DNA of 64,000 nt from Incurvaria masculella (taxonomy: Eukaryota; Arthropoda; Insecta; Lepidoptera; Incurvariidae): contig OX335654.1 in NCBI GenBank assembly GCA_946894095.1, forward strand, positions 15,633,687 through 15,697,686, written 5' to 3'. The notes beneath the pieces are model-generated. The model had not been told where the DNA came from. It searched no databases and saw only the letters and a list, made by a program, of their open reading frames with translations. Made by a program: the position numbers and the translations under genes. Shown in pieces: positions 1-11,266 of the stretch (positions within the stretch are counted from its first letter, which is position 1; each line of letters opens with the position of its first letter).

Positions 1-392
1 TGGGGAACGCCTGAAGGTACCTTATATGGATCTGAAGAAAAACCTTTTAAAATGACACGTTGGATTCGATTAGTAAGATAGGTCTCAAACCATCGCAGAA
101 GTAAACCATTAATCCCTAATAGTTGCATTTTTATTAGAAGTCGACTGTGGTTCACTTTGTCAAATGCTTTGCTAAAATCTGTGTATATAGCATGCAGCTC
201 TAAATTCTTATCTAGGCTTTTCATTACATCATCACAAAAAAGCGTTAAGTTAGAAGCAGTTGATCTTTTTGGCAAGAAACCATGTTGTTGCGTTATTAAA
301 TGACTTTTTACATGTTCATAAAGTCCTTTTTGGACAAGCAGTTCAAAAATTTTTCCAATAATGGACAACATTGATATGGGTCTGTAGTTAAC
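1..392 (-). mobile_element. Non-LTR retrotransposon fragment (reverse transcriptase core)
   Basis: The minus strand is open without a stop for about 130 codons and runs off the left edge. It reads as the middle of a LINE reverse transcriptase. It opens with NYRPISMLSIIGKIFE, has a QHGFLPKRST segment, the motif A block YTDFSKAFDKVNH with the first catalytic Asp, and ends at the motif B start (PSGVP). The YxDD box would lie to the left of the window. Homology stops near 392, where AT-rich unique sequence begins, so this copy is 5'-truncated. A Jockey/BS-like origin is plausible, but the clade is not certain. Confidence 0.9.
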
Positions 393-1560
393 TAAATTAT
401 AAATAATTATTAATAAGTAAATTATTAATAATTATTAATCTTTTACTTTTAACAGCAATTTTCTACTTGAAATGTTGCTAGCAGTTGCCACCTCGAAGAA
501 AGTATACTTTAATTATATTTTAACATATGTTTTTGTCATTTATCTGTACTCATCCGAGTGAAGCATTACTTTAAAAAAAATATTTTTGAAAATATTTACT
601 GTTCTTGTAAACAATTCCGTAATGCGTGCCTGATAAAAATATTGTTAAAAAAATTACCATACTGCAGGAATACAATACGTTACCGTCATGTCCCTTTGTT
701 TCTCCTGTCCATCTCTACCTAGAGCACTCTACATTACTTGCTGTTATTTAAGTGTAAATGCATGCTAGTGTATGATAGCAACACTTAGTATCAAGGCGCA
801 AATCAAACTGCTTTTTATTAGAAGTTCACAATTAATAAAAAAACTGAAATCAATAAATTTATTAAATTGTTTGAATCATTGTTATCAGATTTTCTAAATA
901 AACAGAAAAATATATTTGGTCTGATGCAAGATGAATGCCCAGTCCAAAAATGTTTCCTACAATTGTTGAAATCTGATTACAATGATTCAACGAATCTGTC
1001 GTTGTTTAACTTCAAATTAATAAGATAACGGTAATCTCGTATCAAATTAAATACATACAAAATTAAATATTTTAACTTTCAGTAACTAGATATAAAAGTA
1101 TTTTAATTTTCAAATATCTCATTTATAAACAATGTTTTCTTAAACATGTTTCGTATTGCCAACATGAATGTATATTCATCCATTACAAGCAAAATACATT
1201 TGAATGTTTTCGTATTGCACGCATGTAACACAATTTTTAAAAAAGAAGCTTTTACTTAATACAGAATCAAACTGCGGACGTGGTGTATAGGAAATTCACT
1301 GAGCATACAAAGATTAATTCTCACTTATGATATTTTTCAACCTGCATTGAAACAACACGCCACTGCTCACACGGTCCAGTGTACTCATCCAAACCCACGC
1401 GTCTGTCTTTATTAATACATAAATATTGCTTTAATTAACCCTATTTTGAATAAAAAAATATTTTAAGTAATCATATTTCAAATCTTATGAACTAATATAA
1501 ATTGAAAGCGCTTGAAAGATGACCACATTTTCACTACAGTCGTTTTTTAATGAAAAACCG
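393..1560. other. AT-rich intergenic stretch, no gene seen
   Basis: No coding frame, RNA gene or terminal repeat could be supported here. The sequence is AT-rich with many short homopolymer runs and short chance ORFs only. Confidence 0.5.
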
Positions 1561-1689
1561 GTATAGGTGGCTGTTCTGAGGATCAAAGGTGCTCACAAAG
1601 GCCAAATACACGTCGCCTCGCGAAATCATGCTGCGAGGCACAATACCAGCGGATTTGCGGACTATAACTGAGCTATCGAGCTTGTTTCA

Positions 1690-2250
1690 ATTATGCTTGA
1701 AAACTCCCAGGTTATAGGTGTGAGGGAAGGCACCCGCCGGCAGACAGTTCCAGCCTGTGGCCTGGAGCCACAGTGATCCTCCCTATCCTACCTAAATCCA
1801 GAGCACCCGCCGCAGATAATCAGAGCACCCTCTTGTGGTTGACATTAGGCTTCCCTCTCTGATCACTGTGGCTTCAGGCCAACGGTGAGTTGTGGGTCCC
1901 CAACAAGACGGACCTCTCAGCGCTGTATTGCGTCCAAGGACGCTAACAGATACTTTGGATTACCTTTCCATATATGGCTACAGTATTATTTCACCGGCCT
2001 AATCTGTGAATTGTACAGAACAACTAGTTGTACCTGTAAAAAGGACCTTCTGCAATTGTATAGGATCCCCAATTTCAGCGATGCAATTTTGGTTGTGGAT
2101 AAAACGCCGAAAATCCACGTCTTCGGAGATGTTGCATCCCAGTAGTTCCAGGAGATACGACATTAGGTTAAAAATTGCTAGGAGCAAAAAGGGTTCAGCC
2201 TTGGCAGAGAAAACAGCATTGGGTCTTGCGAACGTTGTAGGCGACAAGGT
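1690..2250 (-). mobile_element. Degenerate LINE, C-terminal end of the reverse transcriptase ORF
   Basis: Minus-strand reading gives the conserved tail of a Jockey/CR1-like ORF2 in shifted frames. An FNLMSYLLELL / DPIQLQKV stretch is followed by broken blocks and then WLQATGWNCLPAGAFP and TYNLGVFK. The last blocks correspond to the common 'RTARLWNSLP..VFP..YNL..FK' ending. Stops and frame changes between the blocks show it is dead. A second member of the same kind lies on the plus strand at 59290-60545. Confidence 0.65.
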
Positions 2251-2591
2251 TATCCTGCCCCTAGTTGGTTACTTTCTCCAGAGTTTTGTGGTTAAGACAT
2301 TTGTGGTAGAAAAATATATTCGAAATAATTTTCAAAATAAATATAACGTTATGTAACCTAAAAAATTTTAAGTTTTCGAGCGAATGTTCAATACGTGAAG
2401 GCGTTGATTAATTATAGTAATTCAAGAAAATTTTGCAGCGATATTGTCAAAATAGTGGTATTATAATTTCACTTGAGAATATAAAGTCCCGGATGATTGT
2501 CAATCGAATTTAATTCTTACAATAAACTTAACAAAGCCTTATCTAACCATACATTTTGTACCTAACCTACCCTTAACTATTTTGACCTATC

Positions 2592-2596
2592 TTAAC
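2592..2596. repeat. Target site duplication TTAAC, left copy
   Basis: The five bases TTAAC directly precede the TG of the left LTR and recur at 10428-10432 after the CA of the right LTR. Five-base duplications are usual for BEL/Pao elements. Confidence 0.85.
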
Positions 2597-3789
2597 TGTC
2601 GCCGACAGAACAACACATATGTAAATATAAATATAGGCTCGAATTAAGTTATAAATAAATTGCACATTATGTATTAAGAGCTCTATTATTGTTGCCAAAA
2701 ACAGCCGCGCGGCGCTAGTTTGTAAGGGTGCACCCGAAAGTACTGAAACACATGAATGTATGCTATTATGAACAAAACTGAAAATATCTGAAAGTCAAAT
2801 GATCACATTTATGTAATGTACAAGAAATCTGAAATAAATACTGTCAGCTTTGGTCTTTTAACTGGGTAGGTTGAGCCGGGGGGAGCTCGTAATCGGGAAT
2901 AATATGCCAGGTCTAAAAATGCACAGATACACATAAAAAGGAACTGGAAACGATGAAACGAGCTTAGTTTGGACTAAGCTAGGTATGGAAAACATTAAAA
3001 CGAGTTGTTATCAGTACAAACTCACATGTGAATACACTTAGGAAATGCCGATGCGCGTTTGTTGGTACAAACGGCGCGGACCAATCAGAGAGCAGGAAGA
3101 CGAATCGATGCCGCTAACTATCGCCTGAGCAACAAGATCTGTTTTAAAGATGGGCACTATTTTGTAGGATGTTGCCTATCTCTCGCTGAACTTCTGTGAC
3201 TTGTGTGACTGCGACCTGCAACCTGCGACCTGCAACCTGCAACCTGCAAAGACTGAGTGCGATCGTTTGCAAGTACGACCACGATCGGTTCGCCAACAAA
3301 GAGAGCCTTAGGCAAGCTCTGGCACCGACTTATTATTTCTTGCTATACACCTACATCACACCCTATCCACGTCTTTACCTCCAACCAGTTCCCGTCAGCC
3401 AGATGGCATAGTTCTGTGCATCAAGACCATCCAAGATCCTTCCCGTTACGAGCACCTGCGACTCATCTGCCTGGGACGAAAGCTGGCGGCGGTTAACACC
3501 GAACGGTAGTCTCCTTCCATACCCCTACCAGATTCCCGTTTTCAGAGCCTTCAGCATACTACAGAAGAGGTGCGGCCGCCGAAAAGAGCAACGTGTCGGA
3601 GCCAGTCACCGAGCTGCCTTACATCCAGCTGCGGGTCCGGATATCAGTTTCGCCGGAAAAGCGCGGAACCAGCTACACGTACCTACCTACTACCCACCTA
3701 CCTACCTACCTATGATCCCTAGCTCTTCGTGATTCGAGGCTAGTACTGAAACGAATGAAAAGTAGGTAAGGTCATTTCAGTTTTTCACA
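2597..3789 (+). repeat. 5' LTR of the BEL/Pao element
   Basis: This 1,193-bp terminal repeat begins TGTCGCCGACAG and ends TTTTTCACA. It holds a candidate poly(A) signal AATAAA at 2833-2838, a CCTACCTA-type microsatellite near its right end (about 3680-3715), and repeated 'aacctgc/gacctgc' units around 3210-3250. Short ORFs within it also occur in the right LTR and are not taken as genes. Confidence 0.93.
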
Positions 3790-3790
3790 G

Positions 3791-3808
3791 TGGTCCTTCG
3801 AGCCGGAT
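3791..3808 (+). promoter_or_regulatory. Primer binding site, complementary to the 3' end of tRNA-Tyr
   Basis: The sequence TGGTCCTTCGAGCCGGAT lies one base after the LTR. Its reverse complement ends TCCGGCTCGAAGGACCA, which is the acceptor end of eukaryotic tRNA-Tyr (whose 5' end is CCTTCGATAGC) plus CCA. Minus-strand DNA synthesis would start here. Confidence 0.85.
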
Positions 3809-4406
3809 CCGCGATGCTGAAGGAACGGACAGGACGTCCTGAGAGGCCCAACACCGGCGGCTCCACCAGGTCCGCCGCCAGCCACGTTACGAATACTCAG
3901 AGAAACCAACCCCCGGCAACAAACCAGAACTTGCAGTACTCCACTCAATGGATAGACCCGACTTCTGCCGAGACTCCCCTCTTACGGACAATAACGCAAG
4001 GAAAGTCTAACAATATTTATACAACAATAAGCCCGTCAACGGCTCTGCGAGCACAGCCCGCCGTAAAGGGTTTGAGTGAGCCGACGGTGGCGCCGCCAAA
4101 CGTCAGTATCAATCAACTCTCCGTTTCCCGCCAAAACTCGATTCAAAGGGAAAATGCACAGAAAGGTATTTACGTTGGTTTAGAAGAAACTACGCAGATG
4201 ATAACCCAGGAGTGGCGACGCCGCCGACATCTGAGAATGGCTTCCATCCGTAAGCATAAAAACCAGCGCTCCCGTGAGCGGGAGATTGCAGAAACCGTTT
4301 TCCCGCCAAAACGCAAACGCACCCGTAGATCAAGATTGACGAGTTCGAGCTCCGAGGGGAGTCGCAGTCCGGTGGGGAGCAGAATACATGGAATGAATCA
4401 AGAAAT

Positions 4407-5430
4407 CATGGGGAGGCTTGCGTTGGACGTCTGGCTCAGGTTTGTGGTCTTGAGACGGGCGTCTGGACCCGCCTGCCCCATGTGGGGGCTCGCGTAGACG
4501 CAGGGAGCGTACCATCAGAACGAGTGACCCGCTCGCCTCATGGGGAGGCTTGCGTTGGACGTCCGGCTCAAGTTTGTGGTCTTGAGACGGGCGTCTGGAC
4601 CCGCCTGCCCCATGTGGGGGCTCGCGTAGACGCAGGGAGCGTACCATCAGAACGAGTGACCCGCTCGCCTCATGGGGAGGCTTGCGTTGGACGTCCAGCT
4701 CAGGTTTGTGGTCTCGAGACAGGCGTCTGGACCCGCCTGCCCCATGGGGGGGCTCGCGTAGACGCAGGGAGCGTACCATCAGAACCAGATCTGACCCGCT
4801 TGCCTCATGGGGAGGCTTGCGTTGGGCGATGTTGCACGCCCCGCCCGGCTCAAGTTTGTAGTCTTGCAAAGGGCGTCGAGACCCGCCTGCCCCACGGAGG
4901 GGTTCGCGTAGGCGCCATCTGCGTACCATCAGAACCAGATCTGACCCGCTTGCCTCAGGGGGAGGCTTGCGTTGGGCGATGTTGCACGCCCCGCCCGGCT
5001 CAAGTTTGTAGTCTTGCAAAGGGCGTCGAGACCCGCCTGCCCCACGGAGGGGTTCGCGTAGACGCCATCTGCGTACCATCAGAACCAGATCTGACCCGCT
5101 TGCCTCAGGGGGAGGCTTGCGTTGGGCGATGTTGCACGCCCCGCCCGGCTCAAGTTTGTAGTCTTGCAAAGGGCGTCGAGACCCGCCTGCCCCACGGAGG
5201 GGTTCGCGTAGGCGCCATCTGCGTACCATCAGAACCAGATCTGACCCGCTTGCCTCAGGGGGAGGCTTGCGTTGGGCGATGTTGCACGCCCCGCCCGGCT
5301 CAAGTTTGTAGTCTTGCAAAGGGCATCGAGACCCGCCTGCCCCACGGAGGGGTTCGCGTAGACGCCACCTGCGTACCATCAGAACCAGTAATCCGCCTGC
5401 TTCATAGGGAAGCTTGTGTACACGCGCCCC
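4407..5430 (+). repeat. In-frame tandem repeat block inside gag (132/135/150-bp units)
   Basis: Units begin at 'catggggaggcttgcg' or its variants at 4407, 4539, 4671, 4806, 4956, 5106, 5256 and, degraded, 5403. Spacings are 132, 132, 135, 150, 150, 150 and 147 bp, all multiples of three, so the plus-strand frame from 4482 stays open. There are two sub-types: a short unit with 'ggacgt' and a longer one with an extra 'gggcgatgttgcacgcc' insert and 'agatct'. The block is much more GC-rich than the rest of the window. The reverse strand is also open for about 350 codons, as follows from repeats whose length is divisible by three. Confidence 0.92.
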
Positions 5431-6448
5431 GCGTGTTTTCAGATGCAGCCGGGCCGAATGACGTCAACGTTCCCGAGACTGACCTTTACGGTTGCTACGC
5501 TCATAAGCTCCACCAGGAGACCGACTCGTTAGCACAACAATACGCAGCAACGCAAGAGGAGATAGCCAGTCGACAAAATTACTTTGGTAATAACTCACAT
5601 TTTCAAAGAACATCGACTACCCCAAAAGTAGAAGCGCGAGCCGAGGCCGAGGGCGCGCGATGGCGCCACCGCGACCAATCAGCATCGAGAAGCGCGCGCA
5701 CCGGTTCTCCTCCCGCCCCGCGGGGCGAGGGTGTTACGGCTAATGTTTACAATATTGATCCCACTCTACAATTAGCTCAAACGCTGAAGCAAATCACTCG
5801 CCCAATGGTACCGCTGCCGTCGTTTTCCAGCGATATACGTGAGTTTATTGCCTTCCACTCAGCTTATAAAGATTCTAATGAAGCACGGCACTATAAGTAC
5901 AACCGACGAAAATATGGCTCGCCTACGCTCTGCGCTGCGGGGCGAAGCGCGAGAAATACCTGGGTCGCTATTGTACACCGGTAAGGATCCTGATGCTATT
6001 GTCGCACTACTAGAAAAGCCATTTGGAGGCAAGAATAGGGTCGCTCGCTACGAGGTACAGCGAATTCGAGATATACGACCAATGACTGGCAAACCAGGTG
6101 AACTTAGCGCGTTGGCATGCCGAGTCGCCAGCTGCATCTCATCAGTAGAGAATCATCCAGGTTTTCTACACAATCCGGAGCTAGTGGACAACATATTGGA
6201 CAAACTGACTCCCATATTAGCAGACAAGTTTAATGACTACGTGAGCCAGCAGAGCGACGAGAAACCCGAGTTGCAAGTAATGAGCGAGTTCCTGATAATG
6301 GAAGTTGACAAAATAAATCGACGCGGGCGAGAAGAGCCCGCCCGTCGGGTTACCACTGTGCCGAATAATTTCAGAGAAATGCGGACATGACCCCGCGCGA
6401 ATCTATTCTATTACTTTAACGGAGAAGAAGAACAATTATGTACCGAAA

Positions 6449-6676
6449 TTGTGCCCGCAATGCAAAGGGAATCACCTTCTTGCTCGTTGTGAGAAATTTA
6501 ATACGCTACCGATTAAAAGCAAATACAATTTACTAAGAGAAAACGGGTTATGTTTTAACTGTTTAAATGTGAAACATCATGCAGAGGACTGCAGGAGCAA
6601 GCCATGCGGATTTAATTCTTGCACTCGATTGCATCACAAAATTTTACATGTTGATAGTTGGGCGACCGAACAGTAA
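6449..6676 (+). pseudogene. Gag-Pol zinc-knuckle segment (BEL/Pao)
   Basis: The frame reads CPQCKGNHLLARCEKF, then CFNCLNVKHHAEDC and a further CGFNSCTRLHHKILH block. These are the clustered CCHC-type zinc knuckles that follow gag in BEL/Pao polyproteins and bind nucleic acid. The segment is separated from the gag core by stop codons near 6390 and ends at a stop at 6674-6676, so it is not joined to the downstream protease frame in this copy. Confidence 0.8.
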
Positions 6677-6738
6677 CTAAAGAATTGTATTTTTAATCAC
6701 AGAGATACAGACGTAAAATTTGGAAAACTCCCCTATTT

Positions 6739-6975
6739 TTGAATTTATTACAGCAACATGAGCCTGTTGGGTATTGTGATACATTCGCTTCATTGGATGA
6801 CGGGAGTACTATTACACTTTTGGAAAAGGAGACAGCTGATAGCACCGGAGCAAATGGGCCTGCCACCACATTGAACATTATTGCAGTGGGTGGACTCGTA
6901 CGAGGAGCCCCGAGGTCAAAACGGTTGACTGTTGAAATTTTAGCACGCAACGCGAACGCCTGGCAGCTATACGGA
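6739..6975 (+). pseudogene. Aspartic protease remnant (BEL/Pao)
   Basis: The reading ASLDDGSTITLLEKE resembles the family active-site block (usually L-D-S/D-G-S-S-x-T-L). It is followed by LNIIAVGGLVRG and TVEILARN. The frame then drifts into unrelated reading before the reverse transcriptase, with a deletion between the two domains around 6975-7040. The enzyme would have cut the Gag-Pol precursor; this copy is too short to be whole. Confidence 0.65.
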
Positions 6976-7039
6976 CGCAGCGACAACGCAACGAATATGG
7001 TATCTACCGCATTTTGCAGTCCGAAACCCACGGAAGCCT

Positions 7040-8248
7040 GAAAAATTAAGAATTGTTTTTGACGCAGCCGCACGGACCAAAGGAATAAGTTCGAACGATG
7101 CGCTACTCGCCGGCCCGGACCTACTGCAGTCGGTACTAGTTGTGTTGTTCCGATTCTGAGAGGGCGCAGTTGGTATGACGGGTGACATCAAAGACATGTT
7201 TTTACGTATTAAAATACGCGCGGAGGACCGCGATGCACAAAGATTTTTATGGCGAAGCGGAGCCGACGAAGCGCCTAAAAGTTATCGTATGACGTCACTC
7301 CTGTTTGGGGCGACCTATTCACCTTGTACGGCGCTTTATATCAAGAACCTCAATGCGCGCACGGCCAGCGACGACACCGAGGTAATTATTGCAATACAGA
7401 GAGACCATTACATGGACGATGCCATACTGAGCGTGGATGCCGCGGACGGATTTCAAATTCGAGGATGGACCAGCAACGAACCGGCAACCCTGCAATACGT
7501 AGAACGAGAAGCTCGCGGTAACAACATTGTAGAACTTTCTTCCAAAGAATCCTGCGGCGAACGAACGCTCGGACTCATATGGCGAACCGAACAAGATGCG
7601 CTCGCGTTTGATCTCAGCCTACACAGGGTACCGCCAGAAGTAGCCGAGGGCGCGAAGAAGCCGACCAAACGGCAAATGTTAAGTCTAATAATGTCTAGCT
7701 ACGACCCGTTAGGTTTACTCTCGCCGGTCACTACCGAGGCCAAAGTCCTATTTCAGCGCGTATGGCGAGCGGCTATCGGATGGGACGACGTACTAAGAGA
7801 CGTACTATATGCGGCTTGGAGCCAATGGTTGACCAATTTACGCCCACTACAAGAGCTCCGGCTGCCTCGACACTACGGTGGGTACGCTGACATAACTGCT
7901 GAATTACATATATTTGCGAGCTCAGAGGCATATGCAGCGGTTGCTTATTGGAGAATAAATAATAATCGCACGGACGCCCGAACTGCACTCATATCAAGTA
8001 AGTCTAGGGTGGCCCCCCTCAGACCAGTTTCGATTCCTCGTCTTGAGTTGCAGGCGGCGCTGCTGGGTGTGCGGCTAGCCGAGACTATCAAGAAAGAGCA
8101 CCGCATGCAGCCGAGCTCAACCACCTACTGGAGCGACAGCGGGACGGCGCTCGCGTGGATTCGAGCGGAGGCACGCCGCTACAAGCCCTTTGTAGCACAC
8201 CGCGTCGCTGAAATACAAGATAGCACGCGGCCGGAGCAGTGGAGATGA
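7040..8248 (+). pseudogene. Reverse transcriptase and RNase H region (BEL/Pao)
   Basis: Fingers sequence [17 protein letters not shown] is visible at about 7058-7110, then a stop near 7160. The long frame 7175-8248 follows, with motif A TGDIKDMFL, motif B LFGATYSPCTALYIKN and the catalytic box YMDD. Downstream are the BEL-type connection (MSSYDPLGLLSPVTTEAK) and RNase H. RNase H keeps IPRLELQAALLG and YWSDSGTALAWI, but the first block reads ELHIFASSEAY where relatives have an F-x-D-A-S core. Two residues including the first catalytic Asp appear lost. A gap also follows the YMDD block. The polymerase fold is recognisable, but full activity is doubtful. Confidence 0.85.
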
Positions 8249-8249
8249 G

Positions 8250-9182
8250 TACCTACGTCACTGAACGCCGCTGATCTCGCCACCCGAGCTCCTCCTAGCG
8301 ACTTCAATGCCACTCACTAGGTTGTCAGGCCCAGCCTTCCTGACCCGTCACCGAGGGGAGTGGCCGTCCGAGGAACGAAACGTCATGTCGTCAGAAGGAA
8401 ATGAAGAAGAGCTCCAAAAAGTATTTGCTATGCAGGAGTACTCGCCCCATGCCGCTCTACCGAAGACAGAACGCTTCTCATCGTGGACCCGTTTATTACG
8501 CACAACCGGCCGGGTATTACAATTTGTTATGAAAATGAAGGCACACAGAAATGAAAAAAATATTAGCGATCGTGCAAAAAAGGGGCCGCTGCGCGACGAA
8601 GATTCAAAGACCTGCAAGTATGGTCGATAATTTTGGACCAATCCCGCACGAGCTATTAAGAGCCGCAGAATTATTATTATTGCAAGATTCGCAGAGACGC
8701 AGTTTTACGGCAGAACTGAAATTACTACAACAAAAAGATCGCCTGCCTAAACGAAGCAAGATTTCGAATTTCGCGCCGAAAATCGACTCGAGCGGCCTTC
8801 TACGTTGCATGGGTCGGCTTAATGCGGCCGATATTCCAATTGAAACGAAACAACCTATTCTGATGGAGATCTGATCGGCAAGACCACGTGGCGGACAGCA
8901 TAACGACTGGCTGATCACTTCTGGGCACGCTGAGTGAAAGAATACCTACCACTGCTGCAACCGCGAGACCGACCTACAACCGGCGAGGACCTCAACATAG
9001 GCGACGTCGTGCTCATCATCGACCCGACCCTGCCCCGCAACACCTGGCCCCGCGGAGTCATCGAGCACCTCTACCCGGGACCGGATGGCAGAGTACGTGT
9101 GGTCGACGTCACCACGGCGGCGGGGGACCTGAAGCGCAGACCAGTCCGGCGACTCATACGAATTGATGCAAAATCTAACTAA
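8250..9182 (+). pseudogene. Integrase remnant with catalytic core deleted (BEL/Pao)
   Basis: Broken frames hold ERFSSWTRLLRTTGRV (about 8468-8515) and then, in 8551-8874, the N-terminal integrase region ending GLLRCMGRLNAADIPIETK. The next recognisable block, near 8915, is LADHFWAR followed by a stop where relatives have Trp, and then KEYLPLLQPR. The C-terminal domain runs 8934-9182 (NIGDVVLIIDP, WPRGVIEHLYPG, DLKRRPVRRL). The roughly 200 residues between, which would carry the DDE catalytic core, are missing. The copy cannot integrate by its own enzyme. Confidence 0.82.
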
Positions 9183-9223
9183 AGGTCTGTCGGCCCGAAC
9201 TATTGTGTACGCCATCTGCCTAC

Positions 9224-9234
9224 AGAGGGGAGAA
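9224..9234 (+). promoter_or_regulatory. Polypurine tract of the BEL/Pao element
   Basis: The run AGAGGGGAGAA ends exactly at the TG of the right LTR. It would prime plus-strand DNA synthesis. Confidence 0.85.
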
Positions 9235-10427
9235 TGTCGCCGACAGAACAACACATATGTAAATATAAATATAGGCTCGAATTAAGTTATAAATAAATTG
9301 CACATTATGTATTAAGAGCTCTATTATTGTTGCCAAAAACAGCCGCGCGGCGCTAGTTTGTAAGGGTGCACCCGAAAGTACTGAAACACATGAATGTATG
9401 CTATTATGAACAAAACTGAAAATATCTGAAAGTCAAATGATCACATTTATGTAATGTACAAGAAATCTGAAATAAATACTGTCAGCTTTGGTCTTTTAAC
9501 TGGGTAGGTTGAGCCGGGGGGAGCTCGTAATCGGGAATAATATGCCAGGTCTAAAAATGCACAGATACACATAAAAAGGAACTGGAAACGATGAAACGAG
9601 CTTAGTTTGGACTAAGCTAGGTATGGAAAACATTAAAACGAGTTGTTATCAGTACAAACTCACATGTGAATACACTTAGGAAATGCCGATGCGCGTTTGT
9701 TGGTACAAACGGCGTGGACCAATCAGAGAGCAGGAAGACGAATCGATGCCGCTAACTATCGCCTGAGCAACAAGATCTGTTTTAAAGATGGGCACTATTT
9801 TGTAGGATGTTGCCTATCTCTCGCTGAACTTCTGTGACTTGTGTGACTGCGACCTGCAACCTGCGACCTGCAACCTGCAACCTGCAAAGACTGAGTGCGA
9901 TCGTTTGCAAGTACGACCACGATCGGTTCGCCAACAAAGAGAGCCTTAGGCAAGCTCTGGCACCGACTTATTGTTTCTTGCTATACACCTACATCACACC
10001 CTATCCACGTCTTTACCTCCAACCAGTTCCCGTCAGCCAGATGGCATAGTTCTGTGCATCAAGACCATCCAAGATCCTTCCCGTTACGAGCACCTGCGAC
10101 TCATCTGCCTGGGACGAAAGCTGGCGGCGGTTAACACCGAACGGTAGTCTCCTTCCATACCCCTACCAGATTCCCGTTTTCAGAGCCTTCAGCATACTAC
10201 AGAAGAGGTGCGGCCGCCGAAAAGAGCAACGTGTCGGAGCCAGTCACCGAGCTGCCTTACATCCAGCTGCGGGTCCGGATATCAGTTTCGCCGGAAAAGC
10301 GCGGAACCAGCTACACGTACCTACCTACTACCCACCTACCTACCTACCTATGATCCCTAGCTCTTCGTGATTCGAGGCTAGTACTGAAACGAATGAAAAG
10401 TAGGTAAGGTCATTTCAGTTTTTCACA
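9235..10427 (+). repeat. 3' LTR of the BEL/Pao element
   Basis: This has the same 1,193 bp length as the left LTR. Reading side by side I found two substitutions: a C/T in 'ggcgYggacc' and an A/G in 'cttattRtttc'. The TSD TTAAC follows at 10428-10432. Confidence 0.93.
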
Positions 10428-10835
10428 TTAACTATGTTAAACTGTAATGTTGAATGAAATAGAGGCGATTGCCGACAATCCGCCCTTGTTTGGGTGAAAA
10501 GCTTTGAAAACATCACTGCTAGTAAATATACAATATCTAAACCGCAAATGTTGTTTATGTGATGTGTCTTAGGAATTTTACAAAGAAACTTCGACCATTG
10601 TAGTCGCATGTGGCGCCGTATTTTTTTGTTATTGATTCGACGGAACCAGCGTCATACTATCTAATTAATCTTTTCTGTCCCTGTCAACATATTTGCGTTA
10701 ATGGAGTGTTGTGAAGTGTTGCTATTTTTTAGGGTTTCGCTCCGCACCTGACAATTTTAAATGAAGCTCTTATAGTTGACTTCGTATTCGCTTTAGACTC
10801 GATAAACCAGCAGGGTTTTTATTTAGTAACTGAAT

Positions 10836-11105
10836 GGCAAATACAACAACCACGTTCATGACATTAGCTCAACACACCGCATTCCTGCAGGATTTCATTG
10901 CCGTGACACCAGGACCGTTCTGATATTGCATATTGCCAGTTCAATGACTGTATCGATAATACAGACAGTTCTCATCGCCGCTTCGACCTTCATTCATTAA
11001 ATGTGATGATACCAACCTTATCAAGTAAGTATCAACCCTTTAACCTAGTAAGTAAGGAAGAGGAGCAACAGTTTTACCTGCAATCCGAACCACGAACGGC
11101 GACTA
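10836..11105 (-). mobile_element. Diverged SINE body
   Basis: It shares, in order, 'ttagctcaacacaccgcattcctgcagg', 'gccgcttcgacc', 'cctagtaagtaaggaag' and 'cagttttacctgcaatccgaaccacg' with the better copies at 14339, 15870 and 22439. It is too diverged to see its head. Confidence 0.6.
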
Positions 11106-11266
11106 TTGTACTTATATTCTGCTAGGTGCCAGAAACCAACACAACTGTGCGTCTTTTCGAGGACCGGTTCAACTCCGCAACTCTTTGTGCGAATTATCGC
11201 CCGCATAAGTAATTACTCTGTTTAAATTTCACCATTCCTTCAAACCCCGACACGATCATGTCATAG

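Larger units (their letters stand above)
3790..6390 (+). pseudogene. gag of the BEL/Pao element, frameshifted
   Basis: Three overlapping frames make up gag. The first (from about 3811 to 4497) encodes a basic, Ser/Arg-rich N-terminus. The second (4482-5984) carries the tandem repeats and a stretch reading PLPSFSSDIREFIAFH, the conserved start of the BEL gag core. The third (about 5890-6390) continues that core, with YEVQRIRDIRPMTG and a segment ending in EFLIMEVDKINRR. At least two frame changes, near 4410-4490 and near 5890, therefore break the protein. Gag would form the cytoplasmic particle that packages the RNA. The frame breaks make a functional Gag from this copy unlikely. Confidence 0.8.
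2597..10427 (+). mobile_element. BEL/Pao LTR retrotransposon, complete insertion with defective internal region
   Basis: The element is 7,831 bp: 1,193-bp direct LTRs (2597-3789 and 9235-10427), a primer binding site at 3791-3808, an internal region, and a polypurine tract at 9224-9234. LTRs start TG and end CA, and TTAAC flanks both sides. Order inside is gag, zinc knuckles, aspartic protease, reverse transcriptase with YMDD, RNase H and integrase remnants, which is the BEL/Pao order and protein style. Coding capacity is broken: gag changes frame, a stretch is missing between protease and reverse transcriptase, RNase H lacks a catalytic Asp, and the integrase catalytic core is deleted. The LTRs differ at only two sites that I found by reading, so insertion was recent. 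The copy probably moved using proteins supplied by a relative. Confidence 0.93.

Noticed and set aside
3196..3496. Small ORFs in the left LTR, repeated at 9834-10134 in the right LTR
   Set aside because: They are identical because the LTRs are duplicates. They lie in low-complexity 'acctgcaacctgc' sequence with no family similarity.
4330..5379. A 349-codon open frame on the minus strand
   Set aside because: It lies across tandem repeats whose unit lengths are multiples of three, which keeps any open unit open for the whole array. It has no recognised domain, and gag lies on the other strand.
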